Part shown: positions 1-7,219 of the stretch, in pieces
Numbering within the stretch: the first letter of the stretch is position 1
Layout: each line of letters opens with the position of its first letter
Assembly: GCA_937951995.1 (NCBI GenBank)
Contig: CALGAG010000251.1
Span: forward strand, 1 to 28,838
Direction: 5' to 3'
Length of the DNA stretch: 28,838 nucleotides
Source of the DNA: an uncultured Bacillota bacterium
GTDB taxonomy: Bacteria; Bacillota; Clostridia; Tissierellales; Tissierellaceae
Program-made: the position numbers and the translations under genes
The notes under the pieces: generated by a model
What the model was told of the DNA's origin: nothing
The model's database searches: none
Seen by the model: only the letters and a program-made list of their open reading frames with translations

Positions 1-282
1 GTTGAAGGGACTGTCCAGGCACTTGCAAACTGCTGCCCACAGGAATGCATAGATATCCAGAAATTATATGATGAAGGAAGGATGGAGGATTCCAGAGAAC
101 TTTATGAAAGGGTCTTCCCTGTTAATTCCGCTGTGACAGGTGCATTTGGGATTGCAGGCCTGAAATATGTCTGCGACAGGCTGGGTTTTGCCGGAGGTCT
201 TGTAAGAAAGCCACTTCTACAGCTAAAGGATGATGAGAAGGTAAAGCTTGATCAGATACTTGAGACGGCTGGAATAATCTAA
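1..282 (+). CDS. Dihydrodipicolinate synthase/N-acetylneuraminate lyase family protein, C-terminal part
   Basis: The reading frame is open from the first base, so the gene begins upstream of the window; only about the last 93 residues are present. The end reads like the C-terminal helices of the DapA/NanA class I aldolase family: an FPVN segment, then a GLKYVCDRLG helix and a GLVRKPLLQL segment, matching the family pattern 'K-x-x-l-x-x-x-G-x-x-x-g-x-v-R-x-P-l'. The catalytic Schiff-base lysine and the GTTGE motif would lie outside the window, so the substrate cannot be assigned. A nitrilase-family gene follows 12 bp downstream, so the two are probably co-transcribed. The family call is fairly safe; dapA itself is only one option, since many paralogues act on other 2-keto acids. 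Confidence 0.75.
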   Translation, partial: VEGTVQALANCCPQECIDIQKLYDEGRMEDSRELYERVFPVNSAVTGAFGIAGLKYVCDRLGFAGGLVRKPLLQLKDDEKVKLDQILETAGII

Positions 283-294
283 AGGGGTGAGACG

Positions 295-1101
295 ATGAAG
301 CTTCAAGCTGCACTAATACAGATGAAGGTTGTGGAAGGAAAGGGAGAGAATCTAAGGACTGCAGGTATAATGATTGACCAGGCAGCTTCTGAAGGTGCAA
401 GATTGCTTGTGCTTCCTGAAATGTTCAATGTTCCATATGACAATAGTTATTTTTCCGAGTACGCTGAAGAATATCCCGGAGAGACTACGGAATTTCTAAA
501 AAGCAAGGCAATGGAACTGGATGTATACATTGCTGGAGGCTCCATACCTGAAAGGGATAAAGACCGGATCTACAACACCTCTTATGTATTCTCACCCAAG
601 GGAGAACTTGTTGGAAAGCACAGAAAGGCTCATCTTTTTGATATTGACGTAGAGGGAGGAATAACCTTTAAGGAATCGGATGTCCTTTCTCCAGGTCAGG
701 AATCCACTCTGTTCACTGTGGACGGGGTCAAGGTGGGACTAATTATCTGCTATGATATAAGATTCCCTGAATTTACCAGAAAGCTGGCTCTTGAGGGTGC
801 CCAGGTGGTACTTGTACCGGCTGCATTCAACATGGTCACAGGACCTTCTCATTGGCATCTTTCAGCGAGGGCAAGGGCTCTTGACAACCAGGTCTACATG
901 CTGATGTGCTCACAGTCAAGAAATATGGAAAGCTCCTATACGGCCTATGGCCATTCCCTGGCAACTGGACCGTGGGGAGACCTGGTTTCAGAACTGGATA
1001 CTGAAGAGGGTATACTCCACGTAACAATTGATACTGGTACAATCGACAAGGTGAGAAATGAGCTTCCCCTTCTAAAGCACAGAAGAGAGGAACTATATTA
1101 A
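295..1101 (+). CDS. Carbon-nitrogen hydrolase, omega-amidase/NIT2-like
   Basis: This 268-aa cytoplasmic protein has the full nitrilase-fold catalytic triad: Glu42 in LPEMFN, Lys111 in GKHRKAHLFD and Cys152 in IICYDIRFPE. The IDVEGGITFKESDVLSPG segment and the length fit the omega-amidase (NIT2/YafV) branch, which hydrolyses alpha-ketoglutaramate or alpha-ketosuccinamate to the 2-oxo acid and ammonia. The ATG at 295 follows an AGGGGTGAG ribosome site directly after the upstream stop. It is probably the last gene of an operon with the DapA-family gene and is followed by a terminator at 1117. Family confidence is high; the precise amide substrate is inferred from motif similarity only. Confidence 0.88.
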   Translation: MKLQAALIQMKVVEGKGENLRTAGIMIDQAASEGARLLVLPEMFNVPYDNSYFSEYAEEYPGETTEFLKSKAMELDVYIAGGSIPERDKDRIYNTSYVFSPKGELVGKHRKAHLFDIDVEGGITFKESDVLSPGQESTLFTVDGVKVGLIICYDIRFPEFTRKLALEGAQVVLVPAAFNMVTGPSHWHLSARARALDNQVYMLMCSQSRNMESSYTAYGHSLATGPWGDLVSELDTEEGILHVTIDTGTIDKVRNELPLLKHRREELY

Positions 1102-1116
1102 GACTAGGACAAGATC

Positions 1117-1139
1117 AGCCCTGCTTTGGCAGGGCTTTT
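1117..1139 (+). terminator. Rho-independent terminator after the nitrilase gene
   Basis: An 8-bp stem AGCCCTGC/GCAGGGCT (1117-1124 with 1129-1136) with a TTTG loop is followed by a short T run (TTTTCC). It separates the nitrilase operon from the NUDIX-acoR genes. Confidence 0.75.
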
Positions 1140-1217
1140 CCACACTTTCCCACTATATCGGTATTATGTATTGTTGTGTTGAAAAAAGGGTATATGTTTA
1201 GGGAAGGAGGGTGGGAT

Positions 1218-1694
1218 ATGCTTAAGTTCAGAAATATAGTCACAGCGTTCCTGATGTGGAATAACCAGGTATTATTGCTTGAAAGAAGTCAGGATAAGGA
1301 AATTGCTCCAGGAGCATGGTTTGGAGTTGGAGGGCATATGGAGCCTGAGGAAATAAATGACCCCTACGGAGCAGCCTACAGGGAGATATTGGAGGAAACA
1401 GGTCTTGATAAGTCAAAGATTCAGAAGCTTGACTTGAAGTACATTATTTACAATAGGGTAGATGATTATGAGATAGTTGTAAATCACATATTCTTTGGAG
1501 ACGTGTCGGCACCCTATGTGGTTCCAAATCAAGAGGGGTCGCTACATTGGATCAATGTTGACGAAGCCCTTGAGAAGCTCACACATCCTGTTGCCTTGAA
1601 GATATTGAACCACTATACCAATGATCGTAGAAAGGATATGCTGTTGGGCGTTCTAGACTGGGATGAGCCATATGTTTGGTGGTACCCCATATAG
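1218..1694 (+). CDS. NUDIX hydrolase
   Basis: The protein has 158 residues from the ATG at 1218, which is chosen because an AAGGAGG ribosome site lies at 1204-1210; the longer in-frame GTG at 1176 has no such site. A NUDIX box is present as GGHMEPEE...YREILEETGL, with the REILEETGL helix carrying the metal-binding glutamates. The spacing between the first glycine block and the RE is two residues longer than the canonical GX5EX7REUXEEXGU. The fold binds a divalent cation and hydrolyses a nucleoside diphosphate linked to another moiety; 8-oxo-dGTPase/MutT-like enzymes are the nearest type by eye, but the substrate is unknown. Its stop is 13 bp before acoR and overlaps the acoR ribosome site, so the two genes are likely co-transcribed. 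Confidence 0.85.
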   Translation: MLKFRNIVTAFLMWNNQVLLLERSQDKEIAPGAWFGVGGHMEPEEINDPYGAAYREILEETGLDKSKIQKLDLKYIIYNRVDDYEIVVNHIFFGDVSAPYVVPNQEGSLHWINVDEALEKLTHPVALKILNHYTNDRRKDMLLGVLDWDEPYVWWYPI

Positions 1695-1707
1695 GGAGGT
1701 TGATAGA

Positions 1708-3636
1708 ATGACATTGGACTTTCTTGATGAAATTAAAGGTAATTGGGTGAGATATATAGATCATGGAGAAATCTCAAAGGATGTTTCGCCAATGATTGCC
1801 AGCTCTTGGAAACGATGCAGGGAGGCTGGAGTTGACCCCTATGGTGGAACCGGGAGAAGGATCGATGAGGATGAGTTTGAGGAAATCCTGCAATCAAACA
1901 GGGAGCTAATTGAAGTTGCAAAGCCAATAATGGAAAACTTAAACAGTCTTGTTCTAGGGACAGGCTTTGTTCTTGTGCTTACAGATAAGAATGGTGTAAT
2001 ACTTCATGTGATCGGTGAGAAGATAGTTGAGGATGAAGCCAGGGCTCTTAACTTCTGTCCCGGTTCAAGCTGGGTTGAAGTAGAAGTGGGTACAAATGCA
2101 ATCGGAATCTGTATCCATGAGAATAAGCCTGTACAAACAATAGGAGCGGAGCATTACTGCATAGAGCACCATCCATGGACCTGTTCAGCTGCACCAATAA
2201 AAGGCGACGAGGATGATTTGGTGGGGGTGTTGGATATGTCAGGCTACTGCCTGGGTGCACACAAGCACACCCTTGGCATAGTGGTTGCGGCTGCATACTC
2301 CATCCAGAATCAGCTGTCACTGAAAAAATCCTATGCAATACTGGATACCACCGTCGAATCCATGTCAGATGGTATGATGATAGTGGACGAAAGCTTTAGG
2401 ATAAAGAGGATAAATAAGGCAGGAGACAGGATTTTAGGGATAAGAGAAGGCCAATTGGATGGAAGTGACATAAGGGAATACCTGGGAGAGCATATATTCA
2501 GGGAAAGCGATGCATTTACTAAAAGGATTGATTGGGACTTTACTGTTCAAAAGACTAAGATTCCCTGTAACGTGAAGATAGCACCCATAGAAATAGAGAG
2601 GGGAAAGCATGGTATGGCCATCCTTTTCAGGGAAATGAAGGATGTCCACCAGACAGTGAATGTGGTCTCGGGCAACAAGGCAACGTATACTTTTGATAGT
2701 ATACTTACACAAAATCCCACCATGCTAAGGGCCATAAGGGAGGCGCAGAAGTTTGCAAGAACAAGAGGCTGTGTGCTTTTAGAGGGTGAAAGTGGGACTG
2801 GAAAAGAGCTTTTCGCACATTCCATACATAATCATAGCAGTAGAAGGAATGGACCCTTTGTAGCCATTAACTGCGCATCAATACCCAAGGACCTTGTGGA
2901 AAGCGAGCTTTTCGGCTATGAAAAAGGCGCATTTACTGGGGCTGTAAGGGAAGGGAAAATAGGAAAATTTGAGCTGGCCAATGGTGGAACCCTCTTCCTT
3001 GATGAGATTGGTGAGCTTCCTCTTGACCTGCAAGCCAAGCTTTTGCGGGTTTTGGATGACTTTACAATAACCAGGGTTGGAGGAAAGGTTTCCAAGAAGC
3101 TGGATGTGAGACTGATTGTTGCAACCAACAGGGACCTCTATGAAGAGACCAGAAGGAAGACCTTCCGGGAAGACCTGTATTACCGACTGAATGTATTTAA
3201 TGTAAAGGTTCCTCCTCTAAGGGAGAGGGGGGATGATGCCGCCATTCTGGCAAAGCATTTTGTGGGGAGGCTCAACCAGACACATGAAACTGATAAAAAA
3301 ATATCTGCGAGCTTTCTAAAGAGCATTGAAGGGCTTGAGTGGAAGGGTAATGTAAGGGAACTTGAAAACACTATTCACAGAGCATTTCATCTCTGTGAGG
3401 GCAATATGATAGATGAAGACCTGCTTCCTGAAGATCTCTGTCCTCATGAGGAGGGGGAGGATTCATACGGGAGCCTTTCCATTAAGGACCAGGAGAGGGA
3501 TGTTATTGAAAGGGCCCTAATAAAAGCAAATGGTCACGTAATCCAAGCTGGTGACATTATTGGCTTAAGCAAATCGGCCATGTACAGAAAGCTTAAGCAA
3601 CATAGAATAAATCCAAAGACCTTCAAGACCCAATAA
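1708..3636 (+). CDS. acoR: Sigma-54-dependent activator of acetoin catabolism, AcoR
   Basis: This 642-aa bacterial enhancer-binding protein lies directly upstream of the aco operon. In order it has an AcoR-type N-terminus with SSWKRCREAGVDP (33-45), a GAF-like sensor (about 60-200, rich in Cys and His: CPGSSWVEVEVGTNAIG, HYCIEHHPWTCSAAPI), a PAS domain (about 210-315), the AAA+ core (about 330-560) and a Fis-type helix-turn-helix (597-632). The core has Walker A GESGTGKE (360-367), the sigma54-contacting GAFTGA loop (407-412) and Walker B GGTLFLDEIG (426-435), so it should be a competent activator. The start at 1708 is preceded by an AGGGAGG site that overlaps the end of the NUDIX gene; an ATG at 1663 lies inside that gene and lacks a site. 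By analogy with other AcoR proteins it should respond to acetoin or a related signal. Confidence 0.93.
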   Translation: MTLDFLDEIKGNWVRYIDHGEISKDVSPMIASSWKRCREAGVDPYGGTGRRIDEDEFEEILQSNRELIEVAKPIMENLNSLVLGTGFVLVLTDKNGVILHVIGEKIVEDEARALNFCPGSSWVEVEVGTNAIGICIHENKPVQTIGAEHYCIEHHPWTCSAAPIKGDEDDLVGVLDMSGYCLGAHKHTLGIVVAAAYSIQNQLSLKKSYAILDTTVESMSDGMMIVDESFRIKRINKAGDRILGIREGQLDGSDIREYLGEHIFRESDAFTKRIDWDFTVQKTKIPCNVKIAPIEIERGKHGMAILFREMKDVHQTVNVVSGNKATYTFDSILTQNPTMLRAIREAQKFARTRGCVLLEGESGTGKELFAHSIHNHSSRRNGPFVAINCASIPKDLVESELFGYEKGAFTGAVREGKIGKFELANGGTLFLDEIGELPLDLQAKLLRVLDDFTITRVGGKVSKKLDVRLIVATNRDLYEETRRKTFREDLYYRLNVFNVKVPPLRERGDDAAILAKHFVGRLNQTHETDKKISASFLKSIEGLEWKGNVRELENTIHRAFHLCEGNMIDEDLLPEDLCPHEEGEDSYGSLSIKDQERDVIERALIKANGHVIQAGDIIGLSKSAMYRKLKQHRINPKTFKTQ

Positions 3637-3680
3637 AATTCCCACAATCGGGAAACAAAATTCCCGATTGTGGGAATTTT
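3635..3680 (+). terminator. Long perfect inverted repeat/terminator after acoR
   Basis: A perfect 20-bp stem (3635-3654 with 3661-3680) starts inside the acoR stop codon, encloses a 6-nt ACAAAA loop and ends in TTTT. Its arms are A-rich and T-rich at the base, so it could also stop antisense transcription. It separates acoR from the sigma54 promoter; its inner structure is described in the separate entry on tandem dyads. Confidence 0.8.
3639..3676. promoter_or_regulatory. Candidate AcoR enhancer site: two TTCCC-N6-GGGAA dyads
   Basis: Within the terminator each arm is itself a dyad: TTCCC-ACAATC-GGGAA at 3639-3654 and TTCCC-GATTGT-GGGAA at 3661-3676. Their centres are 22 bp apart (about two helical turns) and lie roughly 105 and 127 bp upstream of the expected sigma54 start. 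That is the usual placement of paired activator sites for sigma54 promoters. A related inverted arrangement, GGGAA-T-TTCCC, occurs at 3690-3700. Binding by AcoR is inference. Confidence 0.45.
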
Positions 3681-3745
3681 CTATTTGGAGGGAATTTCCC
3701 AGGTCCCCAGAGGCACGCAATAGCGCAGTAAAAGGAGAAAGCATT

Positions 3746-3762
3746 TTGGCATGGTAATTGCA
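3746..3762 (+). promoter_or_regulatory. Sigma-54 (-24/-12) promoter of the aco operon
   Basis: The sequence TTGGCAT-GGTAA-TTGCA matches the consensus TTGGCAC-N5-TTGCW with a single mismatch. The invariant GG is at 3748-3749 and the invariant GC at 3760-3761, at the required spacing. Transcription should start near 3773, about 66 bp before the first gene. The neighbouring sigma54 activator gene makes the assignment strong. Confidence 0.88.
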
Positions 3763-3783
3763 ATTATATATTGACGATGTAAT

Positions 3784-3830
3784 GAATCCCAATTGAAAGG
3801 AGGGACCAGTACAAGGGATTCAATTGGAGG
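3784..3830 (+). promoter_or_regulatory. Structured leader with two competing stems and a duplicated ribosome site
   Basis: In the 5' leader GAATCCC (3784-3790) can pair with GGGATTC (3815-3821), while AATTGAA (3791-3797) can pair with TTCAATT (3819-3825). The two stems share bases 3819-3821 and exclude each other. An unused GGAGGGA sequence (3799-3805) lies in the loop, and the real GGAGG (3826-3830) directly follows the stem. It may tune translation of the first gene; this is inference from the sequence only. Confidence 0.35.
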
Positions 3831-3838
3831 TGATGATC

Positions 3839-4195
3839 ATGAATCGGTATATCATCGAGTTTGGGATGGGAGTCGATTTTCACGGACAGAGCGTAACAAG
3901 AGCTGCGGAGAAAGCTGTATTGGATGCAGTTTCCAGTAGTTGTCTATGTGGACTTGAAGAGGTTATGAAAATCAAGGATTTCAACGAGAGTGTTGGTGTC
4001 AAGGTCACCCTAGCTGTATCAAGGCCCCAGGAGGTAGACGTGGAGAGAATAAAGAAATGTCTTCCCATTGGGAAAAAGACAATTGTGGCAGTTGAAGGTG
4101 GTCTTGTGATTCCAGGCTTGTACATTCCAGACTTTGGGGACAAGGACAGCAGTATAGAGGCTGCATTGGCGTGTGTTGAGGTAGAGTTGCTTTAA
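3839..4195 (+). CDS. Lin0512 family protein, first gene of the aco operon
   Basis: This 118-aa protein starts RYIIEFGMGVDFHGQSVTRA and contains the EGGLVIPGLYIPD segment, which I recognise as the Lin0512 family (conserved small proteins of unknown biochemical function). The alternating beta/alpha pattern and lack of signal peptide suggest a small soluble oligomeric protein. The ATG at 3839 is preferred because GGAGG ends 8 bp upstream; a TTG at 3824 and an ATG at 3833 are in frame but badly spaced. It is the first gene after the sigma54 promoter and sits 15 bp before acoA, so a role connected with acetoin breakdown is likely, but no function is known to me. Confidence 0.8.
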   Translation: MNRYIIEFGMGVDFHGQSVTRAAEKAVLDAVSSSCLCGLEEVMKIKDFNESVGVKVTLAVSRPQEVDVERIKKCLPIGKKTIVAVEGGLVIPGLYIPDFGDKDSSIEAALACVEVELL

Positions 4196-4210
4196 CAAGG
4201 AGGGATTTTC

Positions 4211-5191
4211 TTGGATTTGACTAATGAAAAAATCATTGAAATGTACAGGACAATGAAACGTATCAGGGAGTTTGAGACAAATGCAAGCAGGCTTTTTGCA
4301 GAAGGCAGTATACCTGGCTTCGTTCACCTATATCTAGGTGAGGAGGCTGTGGCAACAGGAGTCTGCTCAAGCATGAATGAGGATGATTATATAACAAGTA
4401 CTCACAGAGGCCATGGTCACATAATTGCAAAAGGCGGAGAATCAAAGTACATGATGGCAGAGCTTTTCGGCAAGGAAACCGGGTACTGCAAGGGCAAGGG
4501 CGGATCAATGCATATTGCCGATGCAACCAAGGGTATCCTGGGGGCCAACGGAATTGTTGGGGCAGGTCACAATATTGCAGTTGGAGCAGGCTTAAGTGCA
4601 AAATACAGGGAGTCAGGGCAGGTTGTAGCCTGTTTCTTTGGTGACGGATCCACAAACCAGGGGACTTTCCACGAGTCAATAAACCTGGCAAGCATTTGGA
4701 AGCTTCCCGTTGTATTCGTGTGTGAAAACAACCTTTACGGAATATCAATGTCCCAGGCAAGACACCAGGCAATACAGGATGTTGCAGACAGGGCAGTGGC
4801 ATACAATATTCCTGGTATCGTAGTTGATGGAAATGACATATTCGCTGTCTATGAGGCTGCAACAGAAGCGGTTGCAAGGGCAAGAAGTGGTCAGGGTCCA
4901 ACCCTGATAGAATGCAAGACCTACAGACATAAAGGTCACTTTGAGGGCGACCCAACAACCTATAGACCATCAGATGAGGTTCAGGAGTGGATGGCAAAGG
5001 ATCCTCTTCCAAGAGCAGTTGCTTACTTAATGGATAATGAAATACTCACAGAGGAAGAACTGAAGAAGATTGATGAGGAAATAGTCAAGGAAATAGAGGA
5101 TGCCATTAAATTTGCAGAGGATAGCCCGGTGCCTTCTTTAGAGTCGATTGTTCAGGATATTTATACGGATATCGTAGAGGAGGTAAGATAG
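4211..5191 (+). CDS. acoA: Acetoin dehydrogenase E1 component, alpha subunit
   Basis: This 326-aa protein is the TPP-binding alpha subunit of the acetoin dehydrogenase E1. The TPP/Mg motif begins with GDGSTNQG (144-151) and ends with the ENN at 172-174; the STHRGHGH (63-70), GKGGSMH and RHKGHFEGDP segments are typical of the PDH E1-alpha/AcoA family. The start is a TTG at 4211, 7 bp after AAGGAGGG; no ATG nearby has a ribosome site. Together with AcoB it forms the heterotetramer that decarboxylation-independently cleaves acetoin, releasing acetaldehyde and passing the acetyl group to the E2 lipoyl arm. The surrounding acoR, acoX, acoC and acoL favour acetoin rather than pyruvate or branched-chain substrates. 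Confidence 0.93.
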   Translation: MDLTNEKIIEMYRTMKRIREFETNASRLFAEGSIPGFVHLYLGEEAVATGVCSSMNEDDYITSTHRGHGHIIAKGGESKYMMAELFGKETGYCKGKGGSMHIADATKGILGANGIVGAGHNIAVGAGLSAKYRESGQVVACFFGDGSTNQGTFHESINLASIWKLPVVFVCENNLYGISMSQARHQAIQDVADRAVAYNIPGIVVDGNDIFAVYEAATEAVARARSGQGPTLIECKTYRHKGHFEGDPTTYRPSDEVQEWMAKDPLPRAVAYLMDNEILTEEELKKIDEEIVKEIEDAIKFAEDSPVPSLESIVQDIYTDIVEEVR

Positions 5192-6163
5192 ATGAAAACC
5201 ATGAGTATGATGGAAGCCATCAGAGAGGCTATGAACAAGCGAATGAGAGAAGATAGGAATGTCCTGCTTTTTGGTGAGGATGTTGGAGCGTTTGGAGGTT
5301 GCTTTGGGGTCTCCGCAGGTATGTTTGATGAGTTTGGTCCAGAGAGGGTGAGGGATACCCCAATTTCTGAGGGTGTTATAATCGGTACTGCAGTAGGTGC
5401 CGCAGCTACAGGACTAAAACCCATTGCAGAGCTAATGTTTATGGACTTTGCAACTGTGGGTGCTGACCAGCTGGTGAATCAGGCGGCAAAAATGAGATAT
5501 ATGTTCGGTGGAAAGATTACTTTGCCGATGGTTGTGAGACTTCCACTTGGAGCAGGAATAAGTGCGGCAGCCCAGCACTCCCAGTCACTGGAGGCATGGC
5601 TGGCCCACATCCCTGGACTTAAGGTTGTATATCCATCAAGTCCTGCTGATGCCTATGGTCTGATGCTTCAGTCAATAGACGACGAGAATCCAGTAATATT
5701 CCTTGAGCACAAGGTTCTCTACGGAGCAAGTGGAGAGGTTGATGAGAACATGGCACCAATAAAGTTTGGCATTGGGGATGTAAAAAGAGAAGGAGGAGAC
5801 ATTACAATAGTTGCTACGGGAAAAATGGTTCACGAGGCCCTGGCAGCTGCTGAAAAACTGTCCGCCGATGGAATAGAGGCCGAGGTCTTTGATCCAAGAA
5901 CCCTTTTCCCATTTGACAAGGAGGGTCTATTGAAGTCCCTGGAGAAGACAAACAAGGCTGTAATAGTAACTGAGGAGAACAAGAGGGGAAGCTTTGCTGG
6001 AGAAATTTCAGCCATAATCGCCGAGGATGGCTTTGACTATCTGGATGGACCTGTGGTAAGGGTTTGTGCAATGAATACACCAGTTCCATTTTCACCGGTT
6101 CTTGAACAGTATTATATACCTAGCGTGGAAGATATTGTGACAGCTGTTAAGAAAATGTTCTAG
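5192..6163 (+). CDS. acoB: Acetoin dehydrogenase E1 component, beta subunit
   Basis: The 323-aa beta subunit starts on the base after the acoA stop, with GAGGAGGT inside the end of acoA, which suggests translational coupling for 1:1 subunit supply. It has the transketolase pyrimidine-binding domain (VLLFGEDVGAFGG about 24-36, RVRDTPISEG about 53-62, MFMDFATVGADQ) and the C-terminal transketolase domain (VATGKMVHEAL, EVFDPRTLFPFD, VTEENKRGSFAGE). Length and motifs are those of AcoB/PdhB. It is followed by a perfect palindrome before acoX. Confidence 0.93.
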   Translation: MKTMSMMEAIREAMNKRMREDRNVLLFGEDVGAFGGCFGVSAGMFDEFGPERVRDTPISEGVIIGTAVGAAATGLKPIAELMFMDFATVGADQLVNQAAKMRYMFGGKITLPMVVRLPLGAGISAAAQHSQSLEAWLAHIPGLKVVYPSSPADAYGLMLQSIDDENPVIFLEHKVLYGASGEVDENMAPIKFGIGDVKREGGDITIVATGKMVHEALAAAEKLSADGIEAEVFDPRTLFPFDKEGLLKSLEKTNKAVIVTEENKRGSFAGEISAIIAEDGFDYLDGPVVRVCAMNTPVPFSPVLEQYYIPSVEDIVTAVKKMF

Positions 6164-6165
6164 AT

Positions 6166-6187
6166 GGAGGCAACAATTGTTGCCTCC
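6166..6187. repeat. Perfect 22-bp palindrome between acoB and acoX
   Basis: An 11-bp arm GGAGGCAACAA is immediately followed by its exact complement, ending in CCTCC, then more C residues and the acoX ribosome site AAGGGGTGAG. There is no T run, so it is not a classical terminator. In mRNA it would make a hairpin between the E1 genes and the rest of the operon; it could stabilise the upstream message or bind a protein. Confidence 0.7.
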
Positions 6188-6204
6188 CCCCAAGGGGTGA
6201 GAAG

Positions 6205-7200
6205 ATGAGTACAATTGGTATTATTGCAAATCCTGCATCGGGCAAGGACATCAGACGGCTTGTCTCCCATGCAACTGTTGTGGATAACAATGAAAAGGTT
6301 AATATTGTAAAGAGGATAATATTGGCTGCTCAGGGTGCCGGAGTTACAGGTGTTATGGTTATGCCTGACACATTTCTTATAGGATATAAGGCCCAGGAGG
6401 ATCTTAAGGGGTCAAGGGAGCTGAATATACCTATTGAAATACTGGATATGAGAGTCAAGGGGAGTGTTGAGGATACTATACTTGCGGCAAAACTGATGGA
6501 GGAAAAAGGTGTCCAGTGCATAATTGCCCTTGGAGGGGATGGGACCAGCCGGGCAGTTGCAAAATCAATCACGGTAACACCCCTTATTAGCATTTCCACA
6601 GGGACAAACAATGTCTACCCTGAAATGCTGGAGGGAACTGTGGCAGGTATTGCTGCGGCGGCTGTTTCAACCAGAACCAGCAACCTAGGACAGTCCTGTA
6701 GAAGGGACAAGAGAATAGAAATATACAAGGGAGGTAAGATGCTGGACATTGCTCTTGTTGACTGTGTGATTTCCAAGCAGACCTATATTGGTTCCAGGGC
6801 AATATGGAATCCGGAAGATATTCAAAGGGTAATAGTGTCAAGAGCGAACCCTGCTTCAATTGGATTTTCCACCATAGTAGGTGTCAAGAAAATAGTTGGG
6901 GAAGATGATAACTTTGGAGCATCCATCAATGTTAACACAGGAGAGAATGAGCTGGTTGCACCCATTGCCGCTGGAACAATGAAGGAAATCAGAGTGGATG
7001 AGCCGGTAATCCATCCCCTGGAGGAAATGTTCTCAATGACCATGGACTACAAGGGAATAATGGCTCTTGATGGTGAAAGGGAGCTGCCCTTTAAAAAGGG
7101 AGAAACATACCATTTTAAGATAAGCAGGGATGGGCCCTACAGGGTCAACATAAAAAGGACCATTGAATCTGCACAGATAAACGGATTCTTTAACCGGTGA
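6205..7200 (+). CDS. acoX: AcoX, NAD kinase-fold protein of the acetoin operon
   Basis: This 331-aa protein has the ATP-NAD kinase/diacylglycerol kinase-type signature GGDGT (110-114) preceded by the IIANPASGKDIRR start, plus STGTNNVYP (131-139). It is the AcoX type found in aco operons of several bacteria, whose exact reaction has not been established to my knowledge; dispensable or accessory roles have been reported for it. The ATG at 6205 follows AAGGGGTGAG. It lies between the E1 and E2 genes, which is the common place for acoX in clostridial operons. Related NAD kinase-fold proteins also occur in diol and polyol clusters, but the context here fixes the name. Confidence 0.88.
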   Translation: MSTIGIIANPASGKDIRRLVSHATVVDNNEKVNIVKRIILAAQGAGVTGVMVMPDTFLIGYKAQEDLKGSRELNIPIEILDMRVKGSVEDTILAAKLMEEKGVQCIIALGGDGTSRAVAKSITVTPLISISTGTNNVYPEMLEGTVAGIAAAAVSTRTSNLGQSCRRDKRIEIYKGGKMLDIALVDCVISKQTYIGSRAIWNPEDIQRVIVSRANPASIGFSTIVGVKKIVGEDDNFGASINVNTGENELVAPIAAGTMKEIRVDEPVIHPLEEMFSMTMDYKGIMALDGERELPFKKGETYHFKISRDGPYRVNIKRTIESAQINGFFNR

Positions 7201-7219
7201 GACCGGAGGAGGAGGTAAA

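Noticed and set aside
1126..1141. TTGGCA followed by TTCC, a sigma54-like sequence before the NUDIX gene
   Set aside because: The -12 GC is missing and the bases belong to the terminator stem and T run.
3824..3838. Upstream TTG or ATG (3833) start for the Lin0512 gene
   Set aside because: They overlap or crowd the GGAGG site; the ATG at 3839 has the right 8-nt spacing and the family start.
4263..5012. Long antisense frame of 249 codons opposite acoA
   Set aside because: It is Leu/Pro/Cys/His-rich low-quality protein without motifs and mirrors a conserved coding sequence.
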